Shown here in pieces: positions 16,528 through 24,458 of a stretch of 34,709 bases of DNA (its first letter is position 1; each line of letters opens with the position of its first letter). The translations under genes and the position numbers were made by a program. The DNA is from Planctomycetota bacterium (GTDB taxonomy: Bacteria > Planctomycetota > Planctomycetia > Pirellulales > Pirellulaceae), in the NCBI GenBank assembly GCA_027622275.1, contig JAQBZB010000066.1, positions 1-34,709 on the forward strand, read 5' to 3'. The notes under the pieces are model-generated. The model searched no databases. It was given only the letters and a program-made list of their open reading frames with translations, and was not told where the DNA came from.

Positions 16528-17175
16528 ATGAGCGTCAAGCTGCGAGTCATCCACGGTGCCCTGAAAAAGAACGACCTGTTCCAAGTCGTCATTCCAATTA
16601 CGAAGACGCCATTCACCATTGGAAGATCGGCCGACTGCGACATGCGTTGCCATAGCCTCGCCATCAGCCGTCGTCACTGTGAAATCCGTGTCGCCGGCTT
16701 CGACGTGACCTTCGTCGATCTCAACAGTCGCAATGGGGTGCGTGTCAACGGCGAGATCATCGAGGATGAACGTCGCCTGAAAACCGGTGACTACCTCGCC
16801 ATTGGACGGCTGGAGTTCGAGCTGATTATCGAAGTCCCCAAGCCACGTGCGGGGCATGACCCCTGGGGGGACACCGTCTGTGAACTGCTGTTGGATGCTG
16901 ACCGGCGAGAAGCAGAAGAACGTCCTTCGGATTCGAGATGGTACAAGATCGAGCCGGTCGATCCTTATGCGGGAATGTCAGAAAAGGAGAAGCTGCAAGC
17001 CAAGGCACGAAAAAAGATCCCGCGGCAGAAACGCCCGCAAAAGCTTCCTAAGAGAGTTGCGGAAAGTACGGAAGTTGCCGTTCGCCAGGCACTCGCCAAG
17101 CACGCCGACGGGATCGAGCGATGCTACCGCCGACCGCAGCCAGGCGTGGATCACATCGCACGTGTCGCCGAGTAG
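16528..17175 (+). CDS. FHA domain protein with basic C-terminus
   Basis: A 215-aa protein. Residues 1-103 form an FHA (phosphothreonine-binding) domain: FTIGRSADCDMR (Gly32-Arg33-Ser34), LAISRRHCEI (Ser48, Arg49, His50), DLNSRNGVRVNG (Asn67 to Gly75) and LKTGDYLAIGRLEFEL. All of the core ligand-contacting residues of the family are present. Residues about 145-200 are strongly basic (LQAKARKKIPRQKRPQKLPKRVAE) and could bind nucleic acid or another acidic partner. No membrane segment is visible. AGAGGAG lies 6 nt before the start. It is 54 bp ahead of rfbB on the same strand, so it may be co-transcribed with the sugar-nucleotide genes. Its kinase partner is not in the window. Confidence 0.88.
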   Translation: MSVKLRVIHGALKKNDLFQVVIPITKTPFTIGRSADCDMRCHSLAISRRHCEIRVAGFDVTFVDLNSRNGVRVNGEIIEDERRLKTGDYLAIGRLEFELIIEVPKPRAGHDPWGDTVCELLLDADRREAEERPSDSRWYKIEPVDPYAGMSEKEKLQAKARKKIPRQKRPQKLPKRVAESTEVAVRQALAKHADGIERCYRRPQPGVDHIARVAE

Positions 17176-17229
17176 AATGGCGAGCAGACAGGTGATGGGT
17201 CGGGACGGCGCAAGGAACACGTTCGCAGC

Positions 17230-18303
17230 ATGAAGACTCTTCTTGTGACAGGCGGAGCTGGGTTCATCGGCAGTTGCCTTGTGCGGCAACTTGTTGCGGA
17301 ACGCGCGAGTCGCGTCGTCAATCTCGACAAACTGACATACGCCGGAAACCCTGACTCGTTGCAAGATGTCGAGAACGCTCCGAATTACCGCTTCGTCCAG
17401 GGAGACATCGCCGACGGAGCCTGTGTGGCGGCGTTGTTGGATCAGTTTCAACCGGCGGCGGTCATCAATCTAGCGGCCGCGTCACACGTTGATCGATCGA
17501 TTGATGGCCCCGCCGAGTTCGTGCAGACCAACGTTGTGGGGACGTTTCAGCTGCTGGAGGCGACGCGGCAGTATTGGAATCAACTGGCGGCAACCGCACG
17601 AAGCAAGTTCCGATTCTTGCATGTCTCGACGGACGAAGTGTACGGCTCGCTGGGCTCCACGGGCAAATTCGCCGAGACAACCGCTTACGCACCGAACTCG
17701 CCGTACTCGGCATCGAAAGCGTCCGCCGATCACTTCGTGCGCGCCTTTCATCAGACTTATGGTTTGCCGACCTTGATCACGAATTGCTCCAACAACTACG
17801 GGCCGTACCAGTTTCCGGAGAAGCTCGTTCCGCTGATGATCTTGAATGCCCTCGAAGGCAAACCGTTGCCCGTTTACGGAGATGGCCAGCACATTCGAGA
17901 CTGGCTTTATGTCGAAGACCACTGCCAGGCGCTTCGCACTGTGGTCGAACGAGGAATCCCAGGCAGCGTTTACAATGTTGGCGGAAACAGCGAACGGACG
18001 AACATGCAGGTCGTCGAGACGATCTGCGGTGCCGTCGATCGTCTTGCTCCGGACAAGCAACGCGGATCTTGCTCCGAGCTGATCACTTACGTGCCGGATC
18101 GTCCTGGGCATGACCGGCGGTATGCCATCGACGCGACGAAGATACAGTCAGAACTAGGTTGGCAGCCGACACAAACTTTCGACGCAGGCATCGAACAAAC
18201 TGTTCAATGGTATATTGACCACCGCGAGTGGGTCGAGCGTGTCGTGACTGGCGGATATCGTCGCGACAGGTTGGGATTGAAATCAGCGAGTACGCAACCG
18301 TGA
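17230..18303 (+). CDS. rfbB: dTDP-glucose 4,6-dehydratase
   Basis: A 357-aa protein, full length for RfbB/RmlB (about 350-360). It converts dTDP-glucose to dTDP-4-keto-6-deoxyglucose, the second step of dTDP-rhamnose and other 6-deoxysugar synthesis, in the cytoplasm. The NAD-binding Rossmann motif is TGGAGFIGS (residues 7-15). The catalytic set is visible: STDEVYG with Thr134, Asp135, Glu136, and YSASK with Tyr159 and Lys163. Other family marks are LDKLTYAGN at 33-40, SHVDRSI at 85-91, [14 protein letters not shown], and [10 protein letters not shown]. It overlaps the next gene, rfbA, by 4 nt (GTGA), so the two should be translated together. Confidence 0.97.
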   Translation: MKTLLVTGGAGFIGSCLVRQLVAERASRVVNLDKLTYAGNPDSLQDVENAPNYRFVQGDIADGACVAALLDQFQPAAVINLAAASHVDRSIDGPAEFVQTNVVGTFQLLEATRQYWNQLAATARSKFRFLHVSTDEVYGSLGSTGKFAETTAYAPNSPYSASKASADHFVRAFHQTYGLPTLITNCSNNYGPYQFPEKLVPLMILNALEGKPLPVYGDGQHIRDWLYVEDHCQALRTVVERGIPGSVYNVGGNSERTNMQVVETICGAVDRLAPDKQRGSCSELITYVPDRPGHDRRYAIDATKIQSELGWQPTQTFDAGIEQTVQWYIDHREWVERVVTGGYRRDRLGLKSASTQP

Positions 18304-19187
18304 GCGAGTCGCATCATTTTCGCAAAGGCATCGTCTTGGCCGGCGGGTTCGGCACGCGGCTGTATCCGCTGACGCGCGCGATGAGCAAGCAGTTACTGCC
18401 GGTTTACGACAAGCCGATGATTTACTACCCGCTCTCGGTGCTAATGTTAGCGGGAATCCGAGAGATACTGCTCATCTCGACGCCGGAACATATCGGCGGC
18501 TTCGAACGATTGCTCGGCGACGGTCGTCAACTGGGCTTGCAGCTCCAGTATCAAGTCCAGCCACGACCGGACGGTCTGGCACAGGCGTTTATCCTGGGCC
18601 GTGAGTTCGTCGGCCAGGACAATGTCGCGTTGGTTCTCGGTGATAACATCTTCTACGGCCAAGGATTTCAGTTGGTGTTGGCTCGCGCTGCGTCGCGTCC
18701 GACCGGTGCGACGATCTTTGGATATCAGGTTCGCAATCCGCAACGATATGGCGTCGTCGAGTTGGACGTGGATGGAAAGGTAGTTTCGCTGGAGGAGAAA
18801 CCTGAGAAACCAAAATCTCGCTGGGCGATTCCGGGCTTGTACTTCTTCGATAATCAAGTTGTCCGGATCGCCGAGAGGTTAACACCGTCGGCGCGCGGCG
18901 AATTGGAGATCACGGATGTGATCCGCGAGTACATGATTCGGGGGCAGTTGCATGTCGAGTGTCTCACTCGCGGCTTTGCGTGGCTCGATACCGGCACGCA
19001 CGAAGCGCTGGCACAAGCAGCGAACTTCGTGCAAACAATCGAGGAGCGACAAGGTCTGAAGATCGCCTGCCTGGAAGAAGTCGCCTTCCACAATGGGTTC
19101 ATCGATGCGGACCAATTGCGGCGACTCGCTGCTGAATGCCCCAACGAATATGGCGAATATCTGTTGTCGCTCGTGAACGCTGATTGA
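18300..19187 (+). CDS. rfbA: Glucose-1-phosphate thymidylyltransferase
   Basis: A 295-aa protein that makes dTDP-glucose from dTTP and glucose-1-phosphate, the step before RfbB. The start is taken as GTG at 18300, whose bases overlap the rfbB stop. This gives the usual family length (about 290), while the upstream ATG at 18228 lies inside rfbB and would add 24 unrelated residues. The nucleotide-binding signature [32 protein letters not shown] is at residues 9-40, split in the family as GGxGTRLxPLT and K-Q-L-L-P. Further motifs are [34 protein letters not shown] and [10 protein letters not shown]. No rfbC or rfbD follows; the next gene is unrelated, so the later pathway steps must be encoded elsewhere. 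Confidence 0.96.
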   Translation: MSESHHFRKGIVLAGGFGTRLYPLTRAMSKQLLPVYDKPMIYYPLSVLMLAGIREILLISTPEHIGGFERLLGDGRQLGLQLQYQVQPRPDGLAQAFILGREFVGQDNVALVLGDNIFYGQGFQLVLARAASRPTGATIFGYQVRNPQRYGVVELDVDGKVVSLEEKPEKPKSRWAIPGLYFFDNQVVRIAERLTPSARGELEITDVIREYMIRGQLHVECLTRGFAWLDTGTHEALAQAANFVQTIEERQGLKIACLEEVAFHNGFIDADQLRRLAAECPNEYGEYLLSLVNAD

Positions 19188-19286
19188 GGCGTTCCGCTGG
19201 TTTGAATATCTTTGGGCTTGATTGCGTTGCGCGATTGGCAACTCTAAGATCATGGCTTCTTCAGCCACCCCTGGGAGTCGATCGCC

Positions 19287-20162
19287 ATGACGAGCCGTGC
19301 TGCGACGGAGTATCGCTACGAGAAGTTGACTTGGCCCGAGATCAATGATGCCGTCGATATGGGAAAGGTTTGCTTTATCCCCTGCGGCGCGGTCGAGCAA
19401 CATGGGCCACATTTGCCGCTGGACGTCGATCTTGTTTGTCCACTGGGGGTGGCACGAGGAGCGGGCGAGCAGTCGCCCGACAAGATGCTGATACTGCCGA
19501 TCGTCGCGTACGGCTATACCGGGCACGTGATGGATTTTCCCGGCACGATCAACAGCGACTACCGCACCTTCCAAGAACACGTCCTTGATATCGCCCGGTC
19601 GCTTGCCTATCACGGCTTCAAGAAGATCGTGTTGTTCAATGGCCACGGTTCGAACATGCCGAATCTGGATCTCGTCGCCCGTCGCGCTAACTTGGAAACG
19701 GATGCGGAGTGCGTTTGCATGGCGTGGTGGAATCTGTTGACGGTCGACAAGGAGTTTCTGCCCAACTGGCGCGAGAGCAAGTTCCCCGGCGGCTGCGCGC
19801 ACGCCTGCGAGTTGGAAACGTCGCTCTACTTGTATCTCGATGGCGATAACGTCCGCAAAGACAAAATCAAGAGCGGCACGATCAGCTTCAACGAAGAAGA
19901 CAGTCCCTTTCACTGGAATGATCTGTTCGGGAAAGGGCCGGCGGCGCTGGTGTCCTGGACGAGCAGCTACAGCGCGACCGGTGTATTGGGCGAAGCCGAG
20001 TTGGCGAGCGAAGAGAAAGGGCGGCAAGCCTACGAAGAAGCCGTCAAGCAGCTGGTCCGCTTTGTGGCCTGGTTCAAAGATCGCCCGAAAGACGAACGGC
20101 AGGACCATCATCGCACTCCCCCCACGATGCCGATTCCGTGGCGGCAGCGGCCGGTTTCGTAG
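19287..20162 (+). CDS. Creatininase family amidohydrolase
   Basis: A 291-aa protein of the creatininase/MftE-like family. These are metal-dependent enzymes that open cyclic amides or cleave C-terminal residues. The metal-site motif GAVEQHGPHLPLDVD is at 34-48 (Glu37, His39, Asp48), the NGHGSN motif follows VLFNGHGSN at about 112-118, and HACELETS at about 172-179 carries the conserved Glu. All expected ligand positions appear filled. GGGAG stands about 9 nt before the ATG. It is cytoplasmic: no signal peptide. The real substrate is unknown; the family name should not be read as creatinine use. It is followed on the same strand by a sodium:solute symporter, so uptake plus hydrolysis of an amide compound is a reasonable guess. 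Confidence 0.9.
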   Translation: MTSRAATEYRYEKLTWPEINDAVDMGKVCFIPCGAVEQHGPHLPLDVDLVCPLGVARGAGEQSPDKMLILPIVAYGYTGHVMDFPGTINSDYRTFQEHVLDIARSLAYHGFKKIVLFNGHGSNMPNLDLVARRANLETDAECVCMAWWNLLTVDKEFLPNWRESKFPGGCAHACELETSLYLYLDGDNVRKDKIKSGTISFNEEDSPFHWNDLFGKGPAALVSWTSSYSATGVLGEAELASEEKGRQAYEEAVKQLVRFVAWFKDRPKDERQDHHRTPPTMPIPWRQRPVS

Positions 20163-20227
20163 TCGCTTCGCTTGTCAGAAGTCAGAAGTCAGCCGTTAGC
20201 GACGACCACAACAAAGACACGGCCGTG

Positions 20228-20290
20228 TGACCTCTGACCTCTGACCTCTGACCTCTGACCTCTGACCTCTGACCTCTGACCTCTGACCTC
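20228..20290. repeat. Nine-copy tandem repeat of a 7-bp unit
   Basis: TGACCTC is repeated nine times without error over 63 bp. Just before it, GTCAGAA occurs twice and then GTCAG (20174-20192), nearly complementary to the repeat, so the two could pair. It lies in the 161-bp gap between the creatininase and symporter genes. The minus-strand frame that reads SEVRGQR repeatedly is an artefact. Copy number is likely to vary between strains. Confidence 0.95.
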
Positions 20291-20323
20291 TCGTTCCGCC
20301 GGCCGCTTGCACCGCGAGTTACT

Positions 20324-21967
20324 ATGTCCACCCTCGACTGGCTAATCGTCTTCGTGCTAAACGGCACCGTCATCGCGTACGGCATCTATCTGGCGCGCGG
20401 CACCGAGACGAGCAGCGAGTGGTTTCTGGGCGGCCGCGCGCTGCCGTGGTGGGCGGTTGGTTTGTCGATGTTCGCGACCAACGTCGACAATGCGGATATT
20501 GTTGGCGTCACGGGCAGCACCTTCAAAGAAGGCCTGCACATCATCTCGGTCTACGCGGTGGGGAGTGTCGCCGGCGCGATCCTGGCCGCGTTCTTTGTGG
20601 TGCCGAAGATGTATCGGGCCGGATTCTTTACGAACGCCGAGTATCTTGAAGCACGTTTCGGTCCGTCGACGCGCGTGTTGAGCGCTTTGATTCAGCTTCA
20701 ATACCGCAGCAGTATGTTGGGGCTGATTCTCTGGTCCGCGCATCTTTTACTGACAGAAATGGTGGGCCTGAGCTTGGTGCAGGCGTGGAGTCTGATCGTC
20801 GTGCTCGTCATCCTCGCCGGTTTCTACACCGCCTATGGCGGCTTGCGGAGCGTCGTGTGGACCGATGCCGCGCAAGGGATCGTGATGATGATCGCCGCGT
20901 TAGTCATCTTCGTTACGATCTGGCAGGCGGCTGGTGGTTGGAGTGGAATGACGGCTGAGCTGGAGCGCACGGGGCGATCCGACATGACGCACATCGGACG
21001 CTATGCGGGAGACACTGGAACGACGCCACCTTGGCTCGTCGTGTTCGCTTGGACGATCATCGGCAGCGGCTACTGGACGGTGAACCACACACAAACAATG
21101 CGGCTCATGGGCTCGCGGTCGCTGTGGGACATGAAGATGGCTGCCTTGTTTGGAGTCGCCTTGAGCTTGCCAATCATGCTTGTTTCTTCGTCGCTCGGCA
21201 TCTTTGCTCGCGCGTTGCCAGACTTCCAGGCCATCCCCGACGCCGCGGCCGACACGGTCTATCCGTTGTTGGCAAACGCGTTTCTCGCTCCGGGTTGGAA
21301 AGGAATCGTCGTCGCTGGAGTTGTCGCGGCGATCGTCAGCACGTTCGACTCGATGGGATCGGCGCTGTCGGCCATCTTCACACGCGATGTCTATGCCCGA
21401 TTTCTCGTTCGCGATCGCGAGGACCATCACTACGTGCTGGTTGGACGATTCGCGACGGTCGGCGTGTTAGCACTCGGTTTTCTCTACTTGCCGTTCATCG
21501 CCAATCAGGAAAACATGATCAAAGCGTTCACGACGCTCATCTCCGTCTTTGCGACACCGCTGTTGATTACGTACTTGGCCGGTGTGCTGACGCCGGCGCA
21601 TCGACGTAGCGGATTGATTGGCCTGGTTGTCGGAGCGAGCTACGGAATCATCGCGCTCGTTGACCGAGTCGCCTACGACATGGTGTGGTTGCCTTCGTGG
21701 TTCACGAGCCGGTGGACTTCATTCGCGTGGTCGATCCTCTTCACCGGTTCAGCCATTGCTGTGACGACGTTGCTGCTTGGAGGGCCATCACAAGACGAAC
21801 TCGCCGAGACCAAGGACAGCGGCTGGCTGTTGCGCAGCCGCGAAGAGTTGCCGGCGATCCGCGAGCACCCGTTCGCGAACCGGGTGCCACCCTGGCTGAA
21901 CCCGATACCGTGGGCTGTCTTGTGCTTCGCCGGAGCCGCTTACGTCGTCTTCATCGCGTTTTGGTAA
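20324..21967 (+). CDS. Sodium:solute symporter family (SSS) transporter
   Basis: A 547-aa integral membrane protein with about 13-14 hydrophobic segments. The opening pattern is typical of the SSS family: the first helix near 6-24, SSEWFLGGRALPWWAVGLSMFATNVDNADIVGVTGSTFKEG, then helices through GSVAGAILAAFFVVPKMY. A long helix pair around WSLIVVLVILAGFYTAYGGLRSVVWTDAAQGIVMM is the region most conserved in the family. KGIVVAGVVAAIVSTFDSMGSALSAIFTRDVYARF in the middle is also family-like. The substrate cannot be read from sequence; SSS members carry sugars, amino acids, solutes such as pantothenate, or nucleosides. No clear Shine-Dalgarno sequence precedes the ATG. It follows the creatininase gene across the 7-bp repeat region. 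Its 3' end is followed by palindrome B2. Confidence 0.93.
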   Translation: MSTLDWLIVFVLNGTVIAYGIYLARGTETSSEWFLGGRALPWWAVGLSMFATNVDNADIVGVTGSTFKEGLHIISVYAVGSVAGAILAAFFVVPKMYRAGFFTNAEYLEARFGPSTRVLSALIQLQYRSSMLGLILWSAHLLLTEMVGLSLVQAWSLIVVLVILAGFYTAYGGLRSVVWTDAAQGIVMMIAALVIFVTIWQAAGGWSGMTAELERTGRSDMTHIGRYAGDTGTTPPWLVVFAWTIIGSGYWTVNHTQTMRLMGSRSLWDMKMAALFGVALSLPIMLVSSSLGIFARALPDFQAIPDAAADTVYPLLANAFLAPGWKGIVVAGVVAAIVSTFDSMGSALSAIFTRDVYARFLVRDREDHHYVLVGRFATVGVLALGFLYLPFIANQENMIKAFTTLISVFATPLLITYLAGVLTPAHRRSGLIGLVVGASYGIIALVDRVAYDMVWLPSWFTSRWTSFAWSILFTGSAIAVTTLLLGGPSQDELAETKDSGWLLRSREELPAIREHPFANRVPPWLNPIPWAVLCFAGAAYVVFIAFW

Positions 21968-22027
21968 CGCAATCAACGATCGTCGCGACTTAGAAAGTGA
22001 TTATCAACAAATCCCCGATTTAAGTTT

Positions 22028-22108
22028 CGGGAGGGCCAGGCTCCCGCCGAGCCTTACGGGGAAAGGCTCGGCAGGAGCCTCGCCCTCCCAATTCGCGCTT
22101 GGCGAATT
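22028..22108. repeat. Palindromic element, family B, copy 2, with adjoining hairpin
   Basis: The arms are 22028-22053 (cgggagggccaggctcccgc...) and 22065-22089, near perfect, and the same as copy 1 at 4473. Right after it is a smaller perfect hairpin: AATTCGC (22090-22096), loop gcttg, GCGAATT (22102-22108). It lies 60 bp after the symporter stop, in the 189-bp gap before the methyltransferase-like gene, and could terminate the upstream transcript. Confidence 0.85.
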
Positions 22109-22156
22109 AGTTTGTCCACAGTTCCTTATCTCTGCTCTCGACCAAAAGTCGAATCC

Positions 22157-22852
22157 ATGAATCCATCGAAGCTCGAAATCCTGGCGTACGAAGACACGCC
22201 GCTCGGTCCGCTGTGTCTTCGTCGGCGCGAATTGCTCTCCGAGCCAGGAACATTCGTCACGGAGGTGACGCTCAACCACGAGTTCTTGATGAGCAGTTAC
22301 AACACCGATTCGGAACGGGCTATTTCAAATCGGTCGATCGAGATCCACGGAGGCAGCAACCTCAAGGCGCTCGTCGGCGGCCTCGGCCTCGGCTACACCG
22401 CGAGTGAGTTGCTGAGCCATGAAAACGTCGCCTCCGTCGAAGTCGTCGAGTTCTTGCCGCAAGTGATCGACTGGCTGCGCAACGGTCTCGTTCCTCTGTC
22501 GGCCAAATTGAATGCCGCCGCGCATTTACAGATCACTGCCGGCGACGTCTATCAGCGATTACTGAATGAACCGCGCAAGCAATTCGATCTGATCGTAATC
22601 GACGTCGATCACTCCCCCAGTGACCAGCTTGGCGAAGAGGATCACGAGTTCTACACCGCCGCAGGACTCTCACGCGCCAAGTCGCACCTCCGCGAAGGCG
22701 GCATCTTAGCAGTCTGGTCCTACGCCGAAAGCAGTTCCTTCTCCGAGGCCCTGCGAAGCACGTTCGAGCGCGTCTTCGTGGAACCAATCAAAACCATCAA
22801 CACACTTGTCGGTCACGCACAGACCGACTGGTTGTTCTTTGGCGGTAAGTGA
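22157..22852 (+). CDS. Spermidine-synthase-like / SAM-dependent methyltransferase-fold protein
   Basis: A 231-aa protein. I use the ATG at 22157 in place of a TTG at 22112, as the latter sits in the sequence just after palindrome B2; neither has a clear Shine-Dalgarno sequence. The nucleotide-binding motif I is ALVGGLGLGYTASELL (Gly74-Gly79), then VASVEVVEFLPQVIDWLRN, whose Glu98 would hold the ribose of the cofactor, and FDLIVIDVDHSPSD at 143-155 corresponding to the DxDxxD-type region of polyamine synthases. A last strand pair is GGILAVWSYAESSSF. The active site of a real spermidine synthase contains more Asp in the second motif, so I call the fold, not the reaction. Polyamine synthesis, or methylation of an unknown acceptor, are both possible. 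It is co-directional with the symporter and converges on the sulfatase (28 bp gap). Confidence 0.75.
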   Translation: MNPSKLEILAYEDTPLGPLCLRRRELLSEPGTFVTEVTLNHEFLMSSYNTDSERAISNRSIEIHGGSNLKALVGGLGLGYTASELLSHENVASVEVVEFLPQVIDWLRNGLVPLSAKLNAAAHLQITAGDVYQRLLNEPRKQFDLIVIDVDHSPSDQLGEEDHEFYTAAGLSRAKSHLREGGILAVWSYAESSSFSEALRSTFERVFVEPIKTINTLVGHAQTDWLFFGGK

Positions 22853-22880
22853 GGCCACTGATCCCGATATTCAACGCATT

Positions 22881-24227
22881 TTACTTGGCTTTCGCCTTCT
22901 TCTTCTTATCGTTGGTCTTGACGACAGGCACCGGCTTGTCGGCCAGGATTTGTTCCATCAGCTTTCGCGCGGTGATGGCGTCAGGGTCGTTCGATTTCGT
23001 GACATCCTTGTATCCGTCACCGTTGCGTGAACTGCCACAGTCGTAGAGCTGCCCGAATCTTGTCATGGAGTTATTCTCGAGCAACCACCGCTTCGTGCGG
23101 ACGACTCGCTGGGTGCCGAGATAAGCGTAGATCCATTCCCGCAGCGGTGCCGTCTCGCCGCGCAAATACGGAGCGAAAGAGACGCCGTCGATGATCTGAT
23201 CTTTCGGCAGCGTGATGCCGGCGACTTCGCAGATCGTCGGGACGATGTCGGACAGGTCGACCAGTTCACGCGACTCGCCGACCGGCTTCACCAAACCGGG
23301 GCCGTTGACGATGAAAGGCACGCGCGCTCCCTTCTCGGTCGTTTGAGCTTTGCCATCGCCGCCGGTGCCGTTGTCGCCGACAAAGATGACGAGCGTGTTC
23401 TCGCGTTTGCCAAGTTGCTCGAGCCCCGTCATCAGCTTGCCGACGATCTTGTCGGTGTACTCGACATTGGCTTGCCAGTTCTTGCGGTCTTGCTTGAAGC
23501 GATCTTCCAGTCTCTTGGTCGTGTCGGGCGTCGTGAAGAACGGCCCGTGCGTGAGTGCCATCGGATAGTACACAAAGAATGGATCGTCTTCGCTACGGGC
23601 GATGAAATCCAGAATGAAGTCCGAAAACATGTCTGGGCCATAGCTGTCTTCGTTGGTGTCGACGTACTCGCCGTTCTTGACGATCGACGGATGCCAATAG
23701 CGGGCCGTCTTCGTGCCTGGCTTGCCTTCCCAGGCACCCGTGTGCTCGACTCCATCGGGAAGGTTGTGCTTGTAAGCCCACATGCAATACTCGTCGAAAC
23801 CGCACTCGCGAATCAACGTGGGATGTTTTCCTGAAAGCTGCCACTTGCCGGCATGAGCCGTGGCGTAACCCGCCTGTTGGAAGATCTTGCCGAACGTGAG
23901 ATGACTCGCGATGTCATCCGCGCCGGCATCCGCCGTCGGGCCGCCAGGCCGGCCGGGAAAATGATACACGCCGTTGTGATGACCATACTGACCGGTCATC
24001 AGCTCGAAGCGCGTGGGGTGGCAGATCGGAGTGGAATAGCCGGTGGTGAACCAGATCCCCGTTCGGCCCAGCTCGTCCAGTACGGGAGTGCGGTGCTCGG
24101 AGTGTCCGTACAGCGATAGCTCGTGGGCTCCGATATCGTCGCACAGGATCACTAGGACATTGGGCCGTTCTGCGCCAAATGCGGGTAGAGCACAGCAAGA
24201 CAGCAGGAACAGAAGCGCGGTTTTCAT
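22881..24227 (-). CDS. Type I sulfatase (arylsulfatase family)
   Basis: A 448-aa secreted protein (signal peptide MKTALLFLLSCCALPAFGA, cleavage near residue 19). The metal-binding start RPNVLVILCDDIG has Asp30 and Asp31. The formylglycine motif is C69-H-P71-T-R73 followed by FELMTGQYG, matching CxPxR with Thr in place of the more common Ser. Later ligands GDNGTGGDG (about 285) and HAGKWQLSG (about 127) are present. The C-terminal part has SFAPYLRGE and QRVVRTKRWLLENN. It hydrolyses sulfate esters, probably of marine or plant polysaccharides, outside the cytoplasm after Cys69 is converted to formylglycine; the substrate is unknown. The C-terminus is a Lys-rich tail KKKKAKAK. Divergent from the rluA-type gene with palindrome A2 between. 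Confidence 0.95.
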   Translation of the reverse strand: MKTALLFLLSCCALPAFGAERPNVLVILCDDIGAHELSLYGHSEHRTPVLDELGRTGIWFTTGYSTPICHPTRFELMTGQYGHHNGVYHFPGRPGGPTADAGADDIASHLTFGKIFQQAGYATAHAGKWQLSGKHPTLIRECGFDEYCMWAYKHNLPDGVEHTGAWEGKPGTKTARYWHPSIVKNGEYVDTNEDSYGPDMFSDFILDFIARSEDDPFFVYYPMALTHGPFFTTPDTTKRLEDRFKQDRKNWQANVEYTDKIVGKLMTGLEQLGKRENTLVIFVGDNGTGGDGKAQTTEKGARVPFIVNGPGLVKPVGESRELVDLSDIVPTICEVAGITLPKDQIIDGVSFAPYLRGETAPLREWIYAYLGTQRVVRTKRWLLENNSMTRFGQLYDCGSSRNGDGYKDVTKSNDPDAITARKLMEQILADKPVPVVKTNDKKKKAKAK

Positions 24228-24375
24228 GGTTTCGATTCTCTTACGAGGCGGAGTTCACAGCGGCGTTGCATCGACGTCGGCATTATAACTTCACAATTCC
24301 TGTGTCCTAGTACGAAGGGCACGCGGGTGTGACAATCATACTGCGGCTTCGCCAGTTGATGGCGTTGGCATTTTT

Positions 24376-24434
24376 GTACGATGGCCTTCCAAGGCCGTCG
24401 TGAAGTAATCGACGGCCTTGGAAGGCCATCGTAC
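24376..24434. repeat. Palindromic element, family A, copy 2
   Basis: The arms are 24376-24400 (gtacgatggccttccaagg...) and 24410-24434, 25 bp and perfect, around a 9-base loop. It is the same as copy 1 (7141-7201) and, like that copy, lies between divergent genes: about 150 bp upstream of the sulfatase start and 25 bp upstream of the pseudouridine synthase start. The rest of the 231-bp gap holds no other feature I can support. Confidence 0.92.
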
Positions 24435-24458
24435 GGGTTTTGCGGAGTATCTTGCTGC

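Noticed and set aside
17230-19187. Complete dTDP-rhamnose operon
   Set aside because: Only rfbB and rfbA are present; the next genes are a creatininase-family enzyme and a transporter.
18879-20111. 410-codon open frame on the minus strand
   Set aside because: It covers the 3' part of rfbA and most of the creatininase gene on the opposite strand; both of these have clear motifs.
20228-20290. CRISPR array
   Set aside because: The units are 7 bp and adjacent, with no spacers and no cas genes nearby.
20182-20385. Minus-strand frame with repeated SEVRGQR
   Set aside because: This is only the translation of the 7-bp tandem repeat.
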